Shown here: one piece after another, positions 33,495 through 44,910 of the stretch | Position numbering within the stretch: the stretch's first letter is position 1 | Layout of the letters: the number at the start of each line of letters is the position of its first letter | DNA from: Rhodanobacter_A agri | GTDB lineage: Bacteria; Pseudomonadota; Gammaproteobacteria; Xanthomonadales; Rhodanobacteraceae | NCBI RefSeq assembly: GCF_044904705.1 | Contig: NZ_JADIKL010000006.1 | Coordinates: 62,001 to 126,000 of the forward strand | Direction of reading: 5' to 3' | DNA: 64,000 nt | Notes under the pieces: model-generated | What the model was told of the DNA's origin: nothing | Seen by the model: only the letters and a program-made list of their open reading frames with translations | Database searches by the model: none | Position numbers and translations under genes: made by a program

Positions 33495-36400
33495 TTGATC
33501 GCCGGCTGGCTGCTGCTGCTGGTATCGCTGCTGTATGTGGGGCTGCTGTTCGGGGTGGCCTGGGTGGGTGATCGTCGCCCGCTGTATCCGCGCCAGCCGC
33601 GCCTGCGGCCCTATGTGTATGCGCTGGCGCTGGCCACCTATTGCAGTTCGTGGACGTTTTACGGCGCGGTAGGTACGGCCGCGCGCTCCGGGCTGGCTTA
33701 CCTGCCGATCTATCTGGGACCGATTTTGCTGTTCCTGGCCGGATATGGCCTGATGCAGCGTCTGGTGCGGGTGGCGTCCCGGCGCAACATCATCTCGATT
33801 GCCGACTTCATCGGCGCGCGCTTCGGCAAGTCGCACGGGCTGGCGGCGCTCGTGGCGGTGATCGCCGTGGTGGCGGTGGTGCCGTATCTGGCGCTACAGC
33901 TGAAAGGCGTGGCGATGTCGTATGCGGTGCTGCAGGGGGCGACATCGACACCCGGACCGATCGGCGATACCGCGCTTTGGTGCGCGCTGTTGCTGGCGGT
34001 CTTCGCGATCCTGTTCGGAACGCGCAGCATCGACGCCAGCGAACACCACCATGGCCTGATGCTGGCGATCGCGCTGGAATCGCTGATCAAGCTGCTCGCC
34101 TTCGCCGTGCTGGCGCTCTACGCGTACTGGCATGCGCCTGACCTGAAGGGCGTACTGGCGCTGCCGCTGGAGCACGTGCACCAGATCGCGCAGCCCAATT
34201 TCATTGCACAGACGGTGTTGGCGTTCTGCGCGATGTTCTGCCTGCCGCGGCAGTTCCAGATCGGCGTCGTGGAATGCGAGGACGCGGATGACCTGGGGTG
34301 CGCACGCTGGCTGATACCGGGCTACATGGTGGTGGTCAGCGTTGCCGTGCTTCCGATCGTGGCGGCCGGTAGTTTGCTAACCGCCGTGCGCGACGGTGCG
34401 CCCGACGCGTGGGTGCTGAATCTGCCACTGGCCCACGGCAGCCATGGCATGGCGCTGCTGGCCTACCTGGGCGGCTTCTCCGCCAGCACCGGCATGGTGA
34501 TCGTGGCCGCGGTGGCCTTGTCCACCATGGTCAGCAACGACTTGGCGCTGCCGCTGCTGTTGCGCATACGGCACCTGCGGATGGAACAGCGCAGCGATGT
34601 GTCGCGGCTGCTGCTGCGCGTGCGCCGCTGCGCCATCGTCGTGCTGGCGCTGATGGCGTATGCCTACTACCGCCTGGCCGCGGATGTGGAAAACCTGGCG
34701 GCAACCGGACTGCTGTCGCTGGCGGCTGTAGCGCAGTTCGCGCCGGCGATCGTGGCCGCGCTGTACTGGCGCGGCGCGAGCCAGCGCGGTGTGGTGGCCG
34801 GCCTGCTTGCCGGGTTCGCGATATGGATCTACACCTTGCTGCTGCCGGCGATAAACCACGCCGCGCCATGGTTGCAGCATGGCCCGCTCGGGCTGTCCTG
34901 GCTGCGGCCGCAGGCGCTGTTCGGCACCAACGGCTGGGATCCGGTGTTGCACAGCATGTTCTGGTCGCTGCTGGTCAACGTGGCCTGCCTGGTATTCGTC
35001 TCGCTGCGCTGGCGACCCAGCCTGGAGGAGCGTCTGCACGCCGCGATGTTCGTCGACCCGCACGCGGCCAGCCGCGTCGGCGCGGGCGATTGGCGCGGCC
35101 GCGTGCGGGTGGCCGATCTGCGCACCATCGCCGAACGCATCATCGGCGTGCGCGGCACCCAGCGCGCGTTCGACGACTATGCGCTGCGTCACGGCAAGCC
35201 GCTGCAACCGGGCGAGGCAGCCGAGCGTGCTTTGATCCAGCACACTGAACGCCTGCTCGCCGGCGCGGTGGGCACCGCCAGCGCGCGGCGCATCCTGATA
35301 GGCGTGCTGTCCGGTTCGGGGCTGGACATCGCCGAGGCGATGGCGCTGATGGACGAGGCCTCGCAGGAACTGCGATTCAACCGCGAACTGCTGTCCTCCA
35401 CGCTGGAAAACGTCTCGCAAGGCATCAGCGTGGTCGATGCGCAGATGCGCGTGGTGGCTTGGAACCGGCGCTACCTGGAACTGTTCGGCTACCCCGACGG
35501 CATGGTCTACGTGGGCGTGCCGGTGGCCGACCTGATCCGCTGGAATGCCGAACACGGCGAATGCGGTCCCGGCGAAGCGCCAGCGCAAGTTGCAAAGCGC
35601 CTCGCTCACTTGCGCGCCGGCACGCCGCACGTATTCCAGCGCGTTCGCGCGGACGGCAGCACCATCGAGATGCGCGGCCGCGCGCTGCCGGGCGGCGGCT
35701 ATGTCACCACCTACACCGACGTCACCGCGTACAAGCGCGCCGAACAGGCGCTGATCGAGGCGAACGAGACGCTGGAGCAGCGCGTGAGCCAGCGCACCGC
35801 CGAGCTCAGCGAAGCCTTGGCTGCCACCGCGCAGGCGCAACGCACCGCCGAGGCCGCCAACGTATCCAAGACGCGTTTCCTCGCCGCCGCCAGCCACGAC
35901 CTGTTGCAGCCACTGAATGCTGCGCGGTTGTTCACCTCCGCGTTGCGCCAGCAGCCGGCGCTGGATGCGGAATCGCGGCAACTGGCCGAGCGCATCGACG
36001 CCGCATTTCGCGCCGCCGAGGACTTGCTCGACGCCCTGCTCGACACCTCGCGACTGGACACCGGCAGTTACCAGCCGGAGATCGGCGACTTCGCGCTGGC
36101 CGAGCTGTTCGAATCGCTGCAGAGCCAGTTCGCGGTGCTGGCGGAGCAGCGCGGCCTGCACCTGTGCGTGGCGCCCACGCGGCTCGCCGTGCGCAGCGAC
36201 CCGCAACTGCTGCGCCGCGTGCTGCAGAACTTCCTCTCCAACGCGTTGCGCTACACCGAGCGCGGCAGCGTGCTGCTGGGCGCGCGCCGCGCCGGCGACG
36301 AGGTGCGCGTCGAGGTGTGGGACACCGGTCCCGGCATCCCCGCCGAGCAGCGCGCGCGCATCTTCGGCGAGTTCCAGCGACTGGAGCAGCCCTCGCCCTG

Positions 36401-36971
36401 GGGCGAGAAAGGCCTGGGCCTGGGCTTGTCGATCTGCGACCGCATCGCGGTCATGCTCAACCACCGGCTCGACCTGCATTCGCGCCCAGGCCACGGCAGT
36501 TGTTTCACGATAATCGTGCCGCGCGCGGTCGCTGCGCCGCCACCGCGGCAGGCGGTGCGCCGCGGCGGCAGCGACGAACAGCTGCCGCTCACCGTGCTCT
36601 GCCTCGACGACGACGCAGCCGTCCTCGACGGCATGCGTGCCCTGCTCGGCCGCTGGGGTGTGGACTGCCGCATTGCGCGCGACGTCCATGCCGCCGCTGC
36701 CGAGCTGCGCCGCGGCCCGGTCGACCTGATCCTCGCCGACTACCACCTCGCCGAAGGCGTCGATGGCTTGCACGCGCTGCAGCAGCTGCGGGCCGCCCGC
36801 CACCCATTGCCGCCCGCCGCCTTGATCACCGCCGACGGCAGCAGCGAGCTCATGCAGCGCGCCCGCGCGCTCGGTTATCCGCTGCTGCACAAGCCGGTGA
36901 AGCCGGCGGCGCTGCGCGCGTTGCTGACGGCGCTGGTGAGGCAGCGGGGAGAAGAGAGTGCCGATGCATGA
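33495..36971 (+). CDS. crbS: CrbS-like hybrid sensor kinase with sodium:solute symporter domain
   Basis: A 1158-residue membrane sensor. From the N-terminus: an SSS-type transporter domain with about 13 helices (1-500; IISIADFIGARFGKSHG, FCAMFCLPRQFQIGVVE), a STAC-like linker (RTIAERIIGVRGTQRAFDDY, about 540), a PAS domain (about 630-740), a coiled coil, a histidine kinase with phospho-acceptor near residue 800 (FLAAASHDLLQPLNAARLF), N box QNFLSNALRYTERG, ATP motifs DTGPGIP and GLGLGLSICDR, and a receiver domain with Asp near 1080 (LILADYHLAEG). Start is TTG 33495, with GGGAGAAA upstream. This architecture plus the nearby LuxR-type regulator and acs is that of CrbS/MxtR acetate-switch kinases. 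Confidence 0.87.
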   Translation: MIAGWLLLLVSLLYVGLLFGVAWVGDRRPLYPRQPRLRPYVYALALATYCSSWTFYGAVGTAARSGLAYLPIYLGPILLFLAGYGLMQRLVRVASRRNIISIADFIGARFGKSHGLAALVAVIAVVAVVPYLALQLKGVAMSYAVLQGATSTPGPIGDTALWCALLLAVFAILFGTRSIDASEHHHGLMLAIALESLIKLLAFAVLALYAYWHAPDLKGVLALPLEHVHQIAQPNFIAQTVLAFCAMFCLPRQFQIGVVECEDADDLGCARWLIPGYMVVVSVAVLPIVAAGSLLTAVRDGAPDAWVLNLPLAHGSHGMALLAYLGGFSASTGMVIVAAVALSTMVSNDLALPLLLRIRHLRMEQRSDVSRLLLRVRRCAIVVLALMAYAYYRLAADVENLAATGLLSLAAVAQFAPAIVAALYWRGASQRGVVAGLLAGFAIWIYTLLLPAINHAAPWLQHGPLGLSWLRPQALFGTNGWDPVLHSMFWSLLVNVACLVFVSLRWRPSLEERLHAAMFVDPHAASRVGAGDWRGRVRVADLRTIAERIIGVRGTQRAFDDYALRHGKPLQPGEAAERALIQHTERLLAGAVGTASARRILIGVLSGSGLDIAEAMALMDEASQELRFNRELLSSTLENVSQGISVVDAQMRVVAWNRRYLELFGYPDGMVYVGVPVADLIRWNAEHGECGPGEAPAQVAKRLAHLRAGTPHVFQRVRADGSTIEMRGRALPGGGYVTTYTDVTAYKRAEQALIEANETLEQRVSQRTAELSEALAATAQAQRTAEAANVSKTRFLAAASHDLLQPLNAARLFTSALRQQPALDAESRQLAERIDAAFRAAEDLLDALLDTSRLDTGSYQPEIGDFALAELFESLQSQFAVLAEQRGLHLCVAPTRLAVRSDPQLLRRVLQNFLSNALRYTERGSVLLGARRAGDEVRVEVWDTGPGIPAEQRARIFGEFQRLEQPSPWGEKGLGLGLSICDRIAVMLNHRLDLHSRPGHGSCFTIIVPRAVAAPPPRQAVRRGGSDEQLPLTVLCLDDDAAVLDGMRALLGRWGVDCRIARDVHAAAAELRRGPVDLILADYHLAEGVDGLHALQQLRAARHPLPPAALITADGSSELMQRARALGYPLLHKPVKPAALRALLTALVRQRGEESADA

Positions 36972-37017
36972 GTGCAGACAGAGCGTGCACTCAATACACG
37001 GTTCGACACCGTAGCGA

Positions 37018-37365
37018 TCAGCGCTTTGGTTTGCGCTTGTCGCCCGCGGCGGCCCTGGGCTTCGGTACGGGCATCAGGGCGGCCGTCTCGAGGATCAGCT
37101 GGCGCAGGCGGTCCGAGTCGTCGAGCAGTTCGTCCGCGACGGGATAATCCTTGGCGCCAGGGTAGGGCGGCCGCCGCGGAAGCTCGGGAGCCAGCGTGTC
37201 CGTGGCAACCGAAGGTTTGACGAACAGGCTGTTGTCGCAGGCGAAGGCGACCACCTTGCCGTCCACATACAGCGCGTACTCGCCGAACATCTTCTTGTGG
37301 CTGAGCCGGTTGCCGAGTGCGATCTGCTCGGCTGCGTAATCGATGAAGTCGGGATCGGTGGCCAT
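37018..37365 (-). CDS. TfoX N-terminal-domain protein
   Basis: A 115-residue cytoplasmic protein with the TfoX/Sxy N-terminal fold: DFIDYAAEQIALGNRLSHKK, MFGEYALYVDGKVVAFACDN, LFVKPS, then DYPVADELLDDSDRLRQLI. Stand-alone members are common and have no defined role; the TfoX C-terminal domain linked to competence is missing, so no competence function is claimed. A basic tail (GDKRKPKR) ends it. It converges with the sensor kinase gene. Confidence 0.85.
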   Translation of the reverse strand: MATDPDFIDYAAEQIALGNRLSHKKMFGEYALYVDGKVVAFACDNSLFVKPSVATDTLAPELPRRPPYPGAKDYPVADELLDDSDRLRQLILETAALMPVPKPRAAAGDKRKPKR

Positions 37366-37423
37366 GTCGCCTCAGTTGACGTCCGGATTTGGCGTCGCGC
37401 AAGGCGTTCGCCGGAATGAGATA

Positions 37424-37720
37424 TCAGGCATCTGGCGGTAGGTTGCCACGCGTCGAAGTGCCGAACAGCAAAGCCCCCGCCGCAACCAGACAAACGACAC
37501 CAAACGTCTTCGCAAAGACCCAGAAGATCGCAACGCCTGCACCCGCGCCTTCGTAACTGCTGAGCTTCCAGACAAACAGCCAGTAAAAAGCGGATATGAC
37601 GGCGCCCGCAGCAAATACCAGGCTAACCAACGCCGGAGCTTTTCTGCCCATCGCGGTGCCGATGCGTAAGGCAAAATACAAGGCGATGATCGCAAAGATC
37701 AAAATGATGGAAAGTCCCAC
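37424..37720 (-). CDS. small three-helix membrane protein, function unknown
   Basis: From GTG 37720 (AAGGTGGGG just upstream) the protein has 98 residues with three hydrophobic segments: LSIILIFAIIALYFALRIG, then ALVSLVFAAGAVISAFYWLF, and GVAIFWVFAKTFGVVCLVAA, with a short polar end. An open frame continues upstream to ATG 37825, but those extra residues (Cys/Pro/Trp-rich) look non-coding. The segment 37721-37994 upstream is otherwise empty and AT-richer than its surroundings. No family recognised. Confidence 0.55.
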   Translation of the reverse strand: MGLSIILIFAIIALYFALRIGTAMGRKAPALVSLVFAAGAVISAFYWLFVWKLSSYEGAGAGVAIFWVFAKTFGVVCLVAAGALLFGTSTRGNLPPDA

Positions 37721-37994
37721 ATCCCCACCTTGTGCCCAATGCCTGGCAGACCCCGGACCGGGGCATATGCACGCCATGCTCCACTGCAGTCGCGATTGCG
37801 TCAAGCGGTGAAATAAATAGAGCAATCAATAGCTTGGATAGCTTCGCGCGGACGGACTCGCTTACCCGTCGCACAGGACGACGTTGTTCTGTCCTATCAA
37901 CCCGAGAACGCGGATATGCATGTCGCGCCAGGGGCAGGCCATACGCGCATGAGGGCAGCACACATGGCCAACGCCATGGCCGAGGACCTCACCT

Positions 37995-38672
37995 TCACTC
38001 CCCGTCCTCATCCTCCGGCAACGGCTGCATCGCACCGGGTTCGATGGCGAGCTGGCTGGCCGCCAGCGCTACCTGGGTACGGTTGTTGACGCCGAGCTTG
38101 CGCATGATGGCGGTCATGTGCGCCTTCACGGTGGCTTCGGAGACGCCGAGTTCCCAGGCGATCTGCTTGTTGAGCAGACCTTCGGCGATCATGGTGAGTA
38201 CGCGGAACTGCTGCGGGGTGAGCGCGGCGACGCGGGCGGCGATATCGGCCTCGTCGGGCTTGAGTTCGGTGCGGCCGCCGACGAGTTGCGGCGGCAACCA
38301 CACGTCGCCGTCGAGCACGGCGCGGATGGCGTGGACGATCTCCTCGCCGGCGGTGGACTTGGGGATATAGGCGGCGGCGCCATGGGCGAGCGCGCGGCGC
38401 GCGACCTGGGCCTCCTCGTGGCCGGACACCACGATGATCGGCAGGCCGGGGTACTGGCCGCGGATGTGCGCCAGTGCGGAGTAGCCCCGCGCACCGGGCA
38501 TGTGCAAGTCGAGCAACAACAGGTCGGCGTCGGGGTATTGCTCGATCAGCGTGTACAGGCCATGCACGCTGTCGGCGCTGCGCACCTGCGCCTGCGGCAA
38601 CGCGGCTAGCACCGCGCGCTGCAAGGCATCGCGGAACAGCGGATGGTCATCGGCGATCAGGATGTCGGGCAT
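37995..38672 (-). CDS. crbR: CrbR-like LuxR-family response regulator
   Basis: A 225-residue regulator: receiver domain (DILIADDHPLFRDAL, phospho-Asp in LLLLDLHMPGARG, Lys in AYIPKSTAGE) and a C-terminal LuxR/NarL-type DNA-binding domain (LTPQQFRVLTMIAEGLLNKQ, then VSEATVKAHMTAIMRKLGV). It is encoded next to acs on the same strand, matching CrbR/ErdR, which activate acs in Vibrio and Pseudomonas. The partner kinase is probably the hybrid sensor at 33495. Start ATG 38672 is set by the conserved receiver N-terminus. Confidence 0.87.
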   Translation of the reverse strand: MPDILIADDHPLFRDALQRAVLAALPQAQVRSADSVHGLYTLIEQYPDADLLLLDLHMPGARGYSALAHIRGQYPGLPIIVVSGHEEAQVARRALAHGAAAYIPKSTAGEEIVHAIRAVLDGDVWLPPQLVGGRTELKPDEADIAARVAALTPQQFRVLTMIAEGLLNKQIAWELGVSEATVKAHMTAIMRKLGVNNRTQVALAASQLAIEPGAMQPLPEDEDGE

Positions 38673-38683
38673 GGCGGCTTGGT

Positions 38684-38759
38684 GTAGGAGCGCACCCGGT
38701 GCGCGGTGATTCAGGCGCTGACCGGGGCAAAAGCTTCCGCGCGCAAGGTGCGCTCCTAC
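38684..38759. repeat. REP-type inverted pair between acs and crbR
   Basis: GTAGGAGCGCACC (38684-38696) and GGTGCGCTCCTAC (38747-38759) are exact complements 50 bases apart. The first arm also forms its own small hairpin, GCGCACC-C-GGTGCGC. The GTAGGAGCG core is that of REP elements common in Pseudomonas and xanthomonads. It occupies nearly all of the 92-bp gap between acs and crbR. Confidence 0.8.
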
Positions 38760-38764
38760 CGTGC

Positions 38765-40705
<1,941 letters not shown>

Positions 40706-40911
40706 GCGGATCTCCTGCTGGCGAACGGTGGGGCTTGGCGGTGTGCGGCGCCAGGTGCGAGCGGCTTGCACGGGCTTTCGAGTGTAGCCGTGTCGCCACT
40801 GTGGCGAGGAGTCCCGCGCATCGACTTTGGTCGAGGTACGACCATCGGCGAATAGTCATGCGCGTACAGGCGTGAGCATGCTCGCCCCACTGCCATCCTG
40901 GGGAAGCCTTC

Positions 40912-42345
40912 ATGAGCCCGACACTTATCCGTCGTTGCCGCCGGCCGTTGGCGCTGGGCGTCGCCTGCGCGCTGGCGTTGCCATGGGCGGTGCAGGCCCA
41001 GACCAGCGCATCGTCGAGCGCGAGCGCCGCCGCCAGCGCACGCGAGCAGCAGTTGGAACAACGGGTGGACCAGCTCGAGCAGGAGCTGACCCAACTCAAG
41101 GCGATGATCCAGGCGCAGAAGCAGCAGGCAGCCAGCCAGCCGGCGGCGGCTGCGCCGGCGCAGAGCGCCGCCGTCGCGCCGGCTGCCGAGTCCAAACCGG
41201 TATTCACCACGGCGCCTGGCCTGTCGGTGGCGTTGCATGGCTTCATCAGCGCCTCGGCTTTCAGCCAGAGCAAGAGTTTCGCCTATGGCAACGGCGCCAA
41301 TGCCGAGTACCCGGTGGCCGGCTCCACCGGTTCGCTCAGTGGCGTGGACGTGCGCAACACGCGCTTCTGGCTGGACTTCAGCGGCGCCAAGCTGACCGGT
41401 GACTGGACTGGCGGCGGCCGCATCGAGATGGACTTCTTCGGCGGTTTCAACGGCACCGGCGCCTACAGTCAGCAGCAGCCCACGCCGCGCCTGCGCCAGG
41501 CCTACATGGACCTGATCAATCCCGACACCGGCAGCACGATACGCATCGGTCAGCAGTGGGAGCTGCTGTTCCCGCTCGACAACGTGACCGCCTCGCTGTC
41601 GCACATCGCGTTTCCGCTGGGCTTCGGTACCGGCATGATCGGCTGGCGCTTCCCTGGCGTCGTGTGGATGCAGGATCTCAACCACGGCAGCGAAGGCACG
41701 AAGTGGCGCCTGGATCTGGGTGCCTTCGAGGGTTCGTGGAACGGGCCGGACGGCGCGGTCAACAACACCAACTACCTGACTGCCGGCAACGCCGGCTTCC
41801 GCCCACAGCTGGAAGCCCGCCTGCACGCACAGGGCAAGGACTGGCTGGCCTACGCGGTGGCGCACTACAGCGAGGTGAACCTGAAGGGTGTGAACGGCGC
41901 TGCGTCGACACCGGTGAAGTCCAGCGTGAAGAGCGTGGGCTACGAAGTGGGCGGCCAGTGGAAGCCCGGTCCCTGGGTGTTCAGGGCCAATGCCTACACC
42001 GGCAAGGGTCTCGGCGAAGTGTTCGGCGACCTGTCGCAGTTCGGCGACATCAAGGATACCGGCGGCTACCTGCAGGCCGGCTACAACTTCACGCCGAACT
42101 GGAGCCTCACCGCGCTCTACGCGACCAGCAAGCTCAACCGGAACGACGTGGTGCGCTGGATGGGCAACGGTTCCACCGGCTTGTTGCGCGGCCGCCAGGC
42201 CGGACTGGGCGTGGATTACGCGGCCGGCAGCTACGAGCTCGGCCTCGAATGGCTGTACGGCTGGCTGGACAGCACGACCAACGGCACCAACACCAAGACC
42301 ACCAGTGGCAATCAGCTCAGCGTGAGCGCGCTGTACCACTTCTGA
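40912..42345 (+). CDS. DcaP-like outer-membrane porin
   Basis: A 477-residue outer-membrane protein: signal peptide ending WAVQAQ, an N-terminal coiled coil (EQQLEQRVDQLEQELTQLKA, about 45-70), an Ala/Pro linker, and a beta-barrel (LHGFISASAFSQSK through NQLSVSALYHF) that ends in the C-terminal Phe needed for assembly. The coiled coil plus barrel is typical of DcaP-like trimeric porins. Its setting between acs and an acetate transporter suggests organic-acid uptake (inference). No TonB box is seen. Confidence 0.83.
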   Translation: MSPTLIRRCRRPLALGVACALALPWAVQAQTSASSSASAAASAREQQLEQRVDQLEQELTQLKAMIQAQKQQAASQPAAAAPAQSAAVAPAAESKPVFTTAPGLSVALHGFISASAFSQSKSFAYGNGANAEYPVAGSTGSLSGVDVRNTRFWLDFSGAKLTGDWTGGGRIEMDFFGGFNGTGAYSQQQPTPRLRQAYMDLINPDTGSTIRIGQQWELLFPLDNVTASLSHIAFPLGFGTGMIGWRFPGVVWMQDLNHGSEGTKWRLDLGAFEGSWNGPDGAVNNTNYLTAGNAGFRPQLEARLHAQGKDWLAYAVAHYSEVNLKGVNGAASTPVKSSVKSVGYEVGGQWKPGPWVFRANAYTGKGLGEVFGDLSQFGDIKDTGGYLQAGYNFTPNWSLTALYATSKLNRNDVVRWMGNGSTGLLRGRQAGLGVDYAAGSYELGLEWLYGWLDSTTNGTNTKTTSGNQLSVSALYHF

Positions 42346-42499
42346 GCGACGGCGGCATCTGAGGATGCCGCCCGCGTTCCGTTTCACGACAGCGGGGATA
42401 CCCGCGACGACACGAGCCGGTGCGCGGTGCGTGGATGGCCCACCGCGCGCGCTGGACACGGCTCAGGCATCGCCATCCGACCACCTGGGGATAACCACG

Positions 42500-43078
42500 A
42501 TGAGTGACGCGAGCACGCAAGCGAAGTTTTCCAATCCTGCGCCGCTGGGCCTGGCCGGCTTCGCGCTGACCACCTGGCTGCTCAGCATGATCAACGCCGG
42601 TTGGTTCGCCGGCGAAGCGATGGGCATGGTGCTGGCCTGTGCCCTGGCCTACGGCGGCACCGCCCAGGCCATCGCCGGCGTGATGGAGCTGCCACGCGGC
42701 AATACCTTCGGCGCCACCGCCTTCCTCAGCTACGGTGCGTTCTGGTGGTCGTTCGCGCTGTTCGTACTGTTCCTGCACGACAAGGTGCCGGCGGCCTTCG
42801 TCGGCTGGTACCTGTGCCTGTGGGGCGTGTTCACCTTCTACATGTGGCTGGGTACGTTCCGTGCGCCGCGTGCGCTGCAGCTGATCTTCCTGGCGCTGTG
42901 GATCACCTTCTTCCTGCTTGCCGCAGGCGAATGGACCGGCATGCCGGGCCTGCACCAGGCCGGCGGCTACATGGGCCTGCTCACCGCGGTGCTGGCGTTC
43001 TATCTGTCCGCCGCCGAGATCATCAACGACAGCCAGCAGCGCACCGTGCTGCCGGTGGGCGCATCGCGCGCCATGTGA
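42500..43078 (+). CDS. AceTr/SatP-family acetate transporter
   Basis: A 192-residue inner-membrane protein with six helices and the family signature NPAPLGLAGFALTTWLLSM at the N-terminus, plus the conserved FGATAFLSYGAFWWSFA. Known relatives (E. coli SatP, fungal Ady2) move acetate and succinate. ATG 42500 gives this N-terminus; an earlier in-frame ATG at 42365 is rejected. It lies 154 bp after the porin gene, same strand, and completes an acetate uptake and activation set with acs. Confidence 0.92.
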   Translation: MSDASTQAKFSNPAPLGLAGFALTTWLLSMINAGWFAGEAMGMVLACALAYGGTAQAIAGVMELPRGNTFGATAFLSYGAFWWSFALFVLFLHDKVPAAFVGWYLCLWGVFTFYMWLGTFRAPRALQLIFLALWITFFLLAAGEWTGMPGLHQAGGYMGLLTAVLAFYLSAAEIINDSQQRTVLPVGASRAM

Positions 43079-43153
43079 CGGCGGGCATATCGCGGTTGCG
43101 GTTGCGGCAGTGGTGTCGCCCGTGCTGAGACACGGCGGGCGCACACTGCATCG

Positions 43154-44245
43154 ATGGAATATCCAGACGCACCGCCTACGGCCATCAAGGGCCGCGGCGC
43201 CGCCTCCAACCCGGAGGGGCGCTTCGAAACCCTCCGCCATCAGGCCGAAGACGATGGCTGGCGGAACGCGCTGCTGGACGAAGCCGCGCCGCGCCCGCGC
43301 ACCGAGGTCACCGAGGAGCGCGCCCGCAGCGTCATCACCCGCAACGACTCGCCCGACATCGGTTTCGATCAGGCGCTGAACCCGTTTCGCGGTTGCGAGC
43401 ACGGCTGTGTCTATTGCTTCGCGCGACCCAGTCACAGCTATCTCAACCTCTCGCCCGGGCTCGACTTCGAAACGAAGATCCGCGCCAAGGGCAACCTCGC
43501 CGAAGTGCTGCGTGCCGAGCTGGCCAAACCCGGCTACGTGCCGAAGCCGATCAACATCGGCAGCAATACCGATCCGTACCAGCCGATCGAGAAGAAGTGG
43601 CGGCTCACCCGCGCCGCGCTGGAAGTGCTGGCCGAGTGCCGCCATCCGTGCACCATTGTGACCAAGAACGCGCTGGTGGAGCGCGACCTCGACATGCTCG
43701 CGACTATGGCGCGCGACCGCCTGGTGCAGGTGTTCGTCTCGGTGAACTCGCTCGACAACCACCTCGCGGCGAAACTGGAGCCGCGCGCCAGTGCGCCGCA
43801 CCGGCGACTGAAGGCCATCGCCACGTTGGCCGAGGCCGGAGTACCGGTGGGCGTACTGGTCGCGCCGATCATTCCCGCGCTCAACGACAAAGACATGGAG
43901 GCCGTGCTCGCGCGCGCCCACGAAGCCGGTGCCCGCTGTGCCGGCTATACCGTGCTGCGCCTGCCATGGGAGTTGAAGCAGCTGTTCCGCGAATGGCTGG
44001 CGCTGCACGCGCCGCAGCGCGCCGAACACGTGATGAGCCTGGTGCGCCAGATGAACGCCGGCCGCGACTACGACAGCGATTTCCGCACCCGCATGCGCGG
44101 GCAGGGCGTGTTCGCCGAACTGCTGCGCAAGCGCTTCGAGATCGCCTGCCGAAAACATGGTTTCGGCCGCGCCCGCGAACTCCAGCTGGACACCTCGCGC
44201 TTCCTGCCGCCGCGCAAGCCGTCGCCGCAGGGGGAGCTGTTCTGA
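43154..44245 (+). CDS. PA0069-family radical SAM protein
   Basis: A 363-residue SplB-like radical SAM protein with the cluster motif FRGCEHGCVYCFARPSHSY (C-x3-C-x2-C) near residue 85. Other blocks are GRGAASNPEGRFE, NIGSNTDPYQPIEK and VLVAPIIPALND. The family is widespread and often called DNA-repair photolyase-like, but lacks a shown reaction. The HAD gene converges with it 10 bp away. Confidence 0.9.
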   Translation: MEYPDAPPTAIKGRGAASNPEGRFETLRHQAEDDGWRNALLDEAAPRPRTEVTEERARSVITRNDSPDIGFDQALNPFRGCEHGCVYCFARPSHSYLNLSPGLDFETKIRAKGNLAEVLRAELAKPGYVPKPINIGSNTDPYQPIEKKWRLTRAALEVLAECRHPCTIVTKNALVERDLDMLATMARDRLVQVFVSVNSLDNHLAAKLEPRASAPHRRLKAIATLAEAGVPVGVLVAPIIPALNDKDMEAVLARAHEAGARCAGYTVLRLPWELKQLFREWLALHAPQRAEHVMSLVRQMNAGRDYDSDFRTRMRGQGVFAELLRKRFEIACRKHGFGRARELQLDTSRFLPPRKPSPQGELF

Positions 44246-44255
44246 CCGCGCCGGT

Positions 44256-44849
44256 TCAGATCCTTTCCACGCCGCGATAAAAACGCTTGTGCGCCAGCGC
44301 CAGCATGGCCTCGTCCTCGTGGGTGTCGCCGTAGGCGTAGCACGTGCGATAGGCGCTGAGTTCGTGGCGTTCGCGCACGCGGCGGGCTTTTTCCTCGCCG
44401 ACGCATTGCGCGCCGCGGTAATGGCCGGTGAGACGCTCGCCCCGGGTTTCCAGGATCGAGCAGATCAGCTCGAGGCCGTGCTGCCGGCACCATGGCACGA
44501 GGTAGGCGTCCAGGCCGCCGGAGACCAGCACGACCTTGTCGCCCTGGTTCCGATGCCAGACCATGCGCTGCATGGCTTCGGGCCGCAGCACGCCGGGCAG
44601 GAATTCGGCGGCGAAACGTTCGCCGGCGGCGCGCACGTGGCCAACCGGCATGCCGCGGAAACCGAAGTCCGTGACCGACTGGCGGATACGCGTGCCGGAA
44701 ACGAAGCCCAGCTTGTAGCCCGCCAGCATGGGTACGAACAGCGGCGCACCCAGCATGCGCCGCCACGGCGTTACCGCGAAGCGCATGAAGTCGCCGAAGG
44801 TCTCGCGCGTGGTGAGGGTGCCGTCGAAGTCGAACAGGGCGAGGTTCAT
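44256..44849 (-). CDS. HAD-IB family phosphatase
   Basis: A 197-residue haloacid-dehalogenase phosphatase: motif I LFDFDGTLTTRETF at the N-terminus, motif II VVLVSGGLDAYL, Lys region GEEKARRV and motif III YAYGDTHEDEAML. The spacing and DFDGTLT/GDT forms are those of SerB-related HAD-IB enzymes, which act on phosphoserine, lipid phosphates or other small phosphates; substrate not known. The start ATG 44849 opens motif I in the normal place. Confidence 0.88.
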   Translation of the reverse strand: MNLALFDFDGTLTTRETFGDFMRFAVTPWRRMLGAPLFVPMLAGYKLGFVSGTRIRQSVTDFGFRGMPVGHVRAAGERFAAEFLPGVLRPEAMQRMVWHRNQGDKVVLVSGGLDAYLVPWCRQHGLELICSILETRGERLTGHYRGAQCVGEEKARRVRERHELSAYRTCYAYGDTHEDEAMLALAHKRFYRGVERI

Positions 44850-44876
44850 AGGCACCCGTCTTCCGTGACAGTGGAA

Positions 44877-44903
44877 AGCCCCCCTCCCTTCGGAAGAGGG
44901 GCT
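44877..44903 (-). terminator. rho-independent terminator of the S9 peptidase gene
   Basis: On the minus strand AGCCCCTCTTCC pairs with GGGAGGGGGGCT across a GAA loop, a 12-bp stem with two G-U pairs, followed by TTTCC. It lies 8 bp after the peptidase stop and before the HAD gene. Confidence 0.75.
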
Positions 44904-44910
44904 GGGCGGC

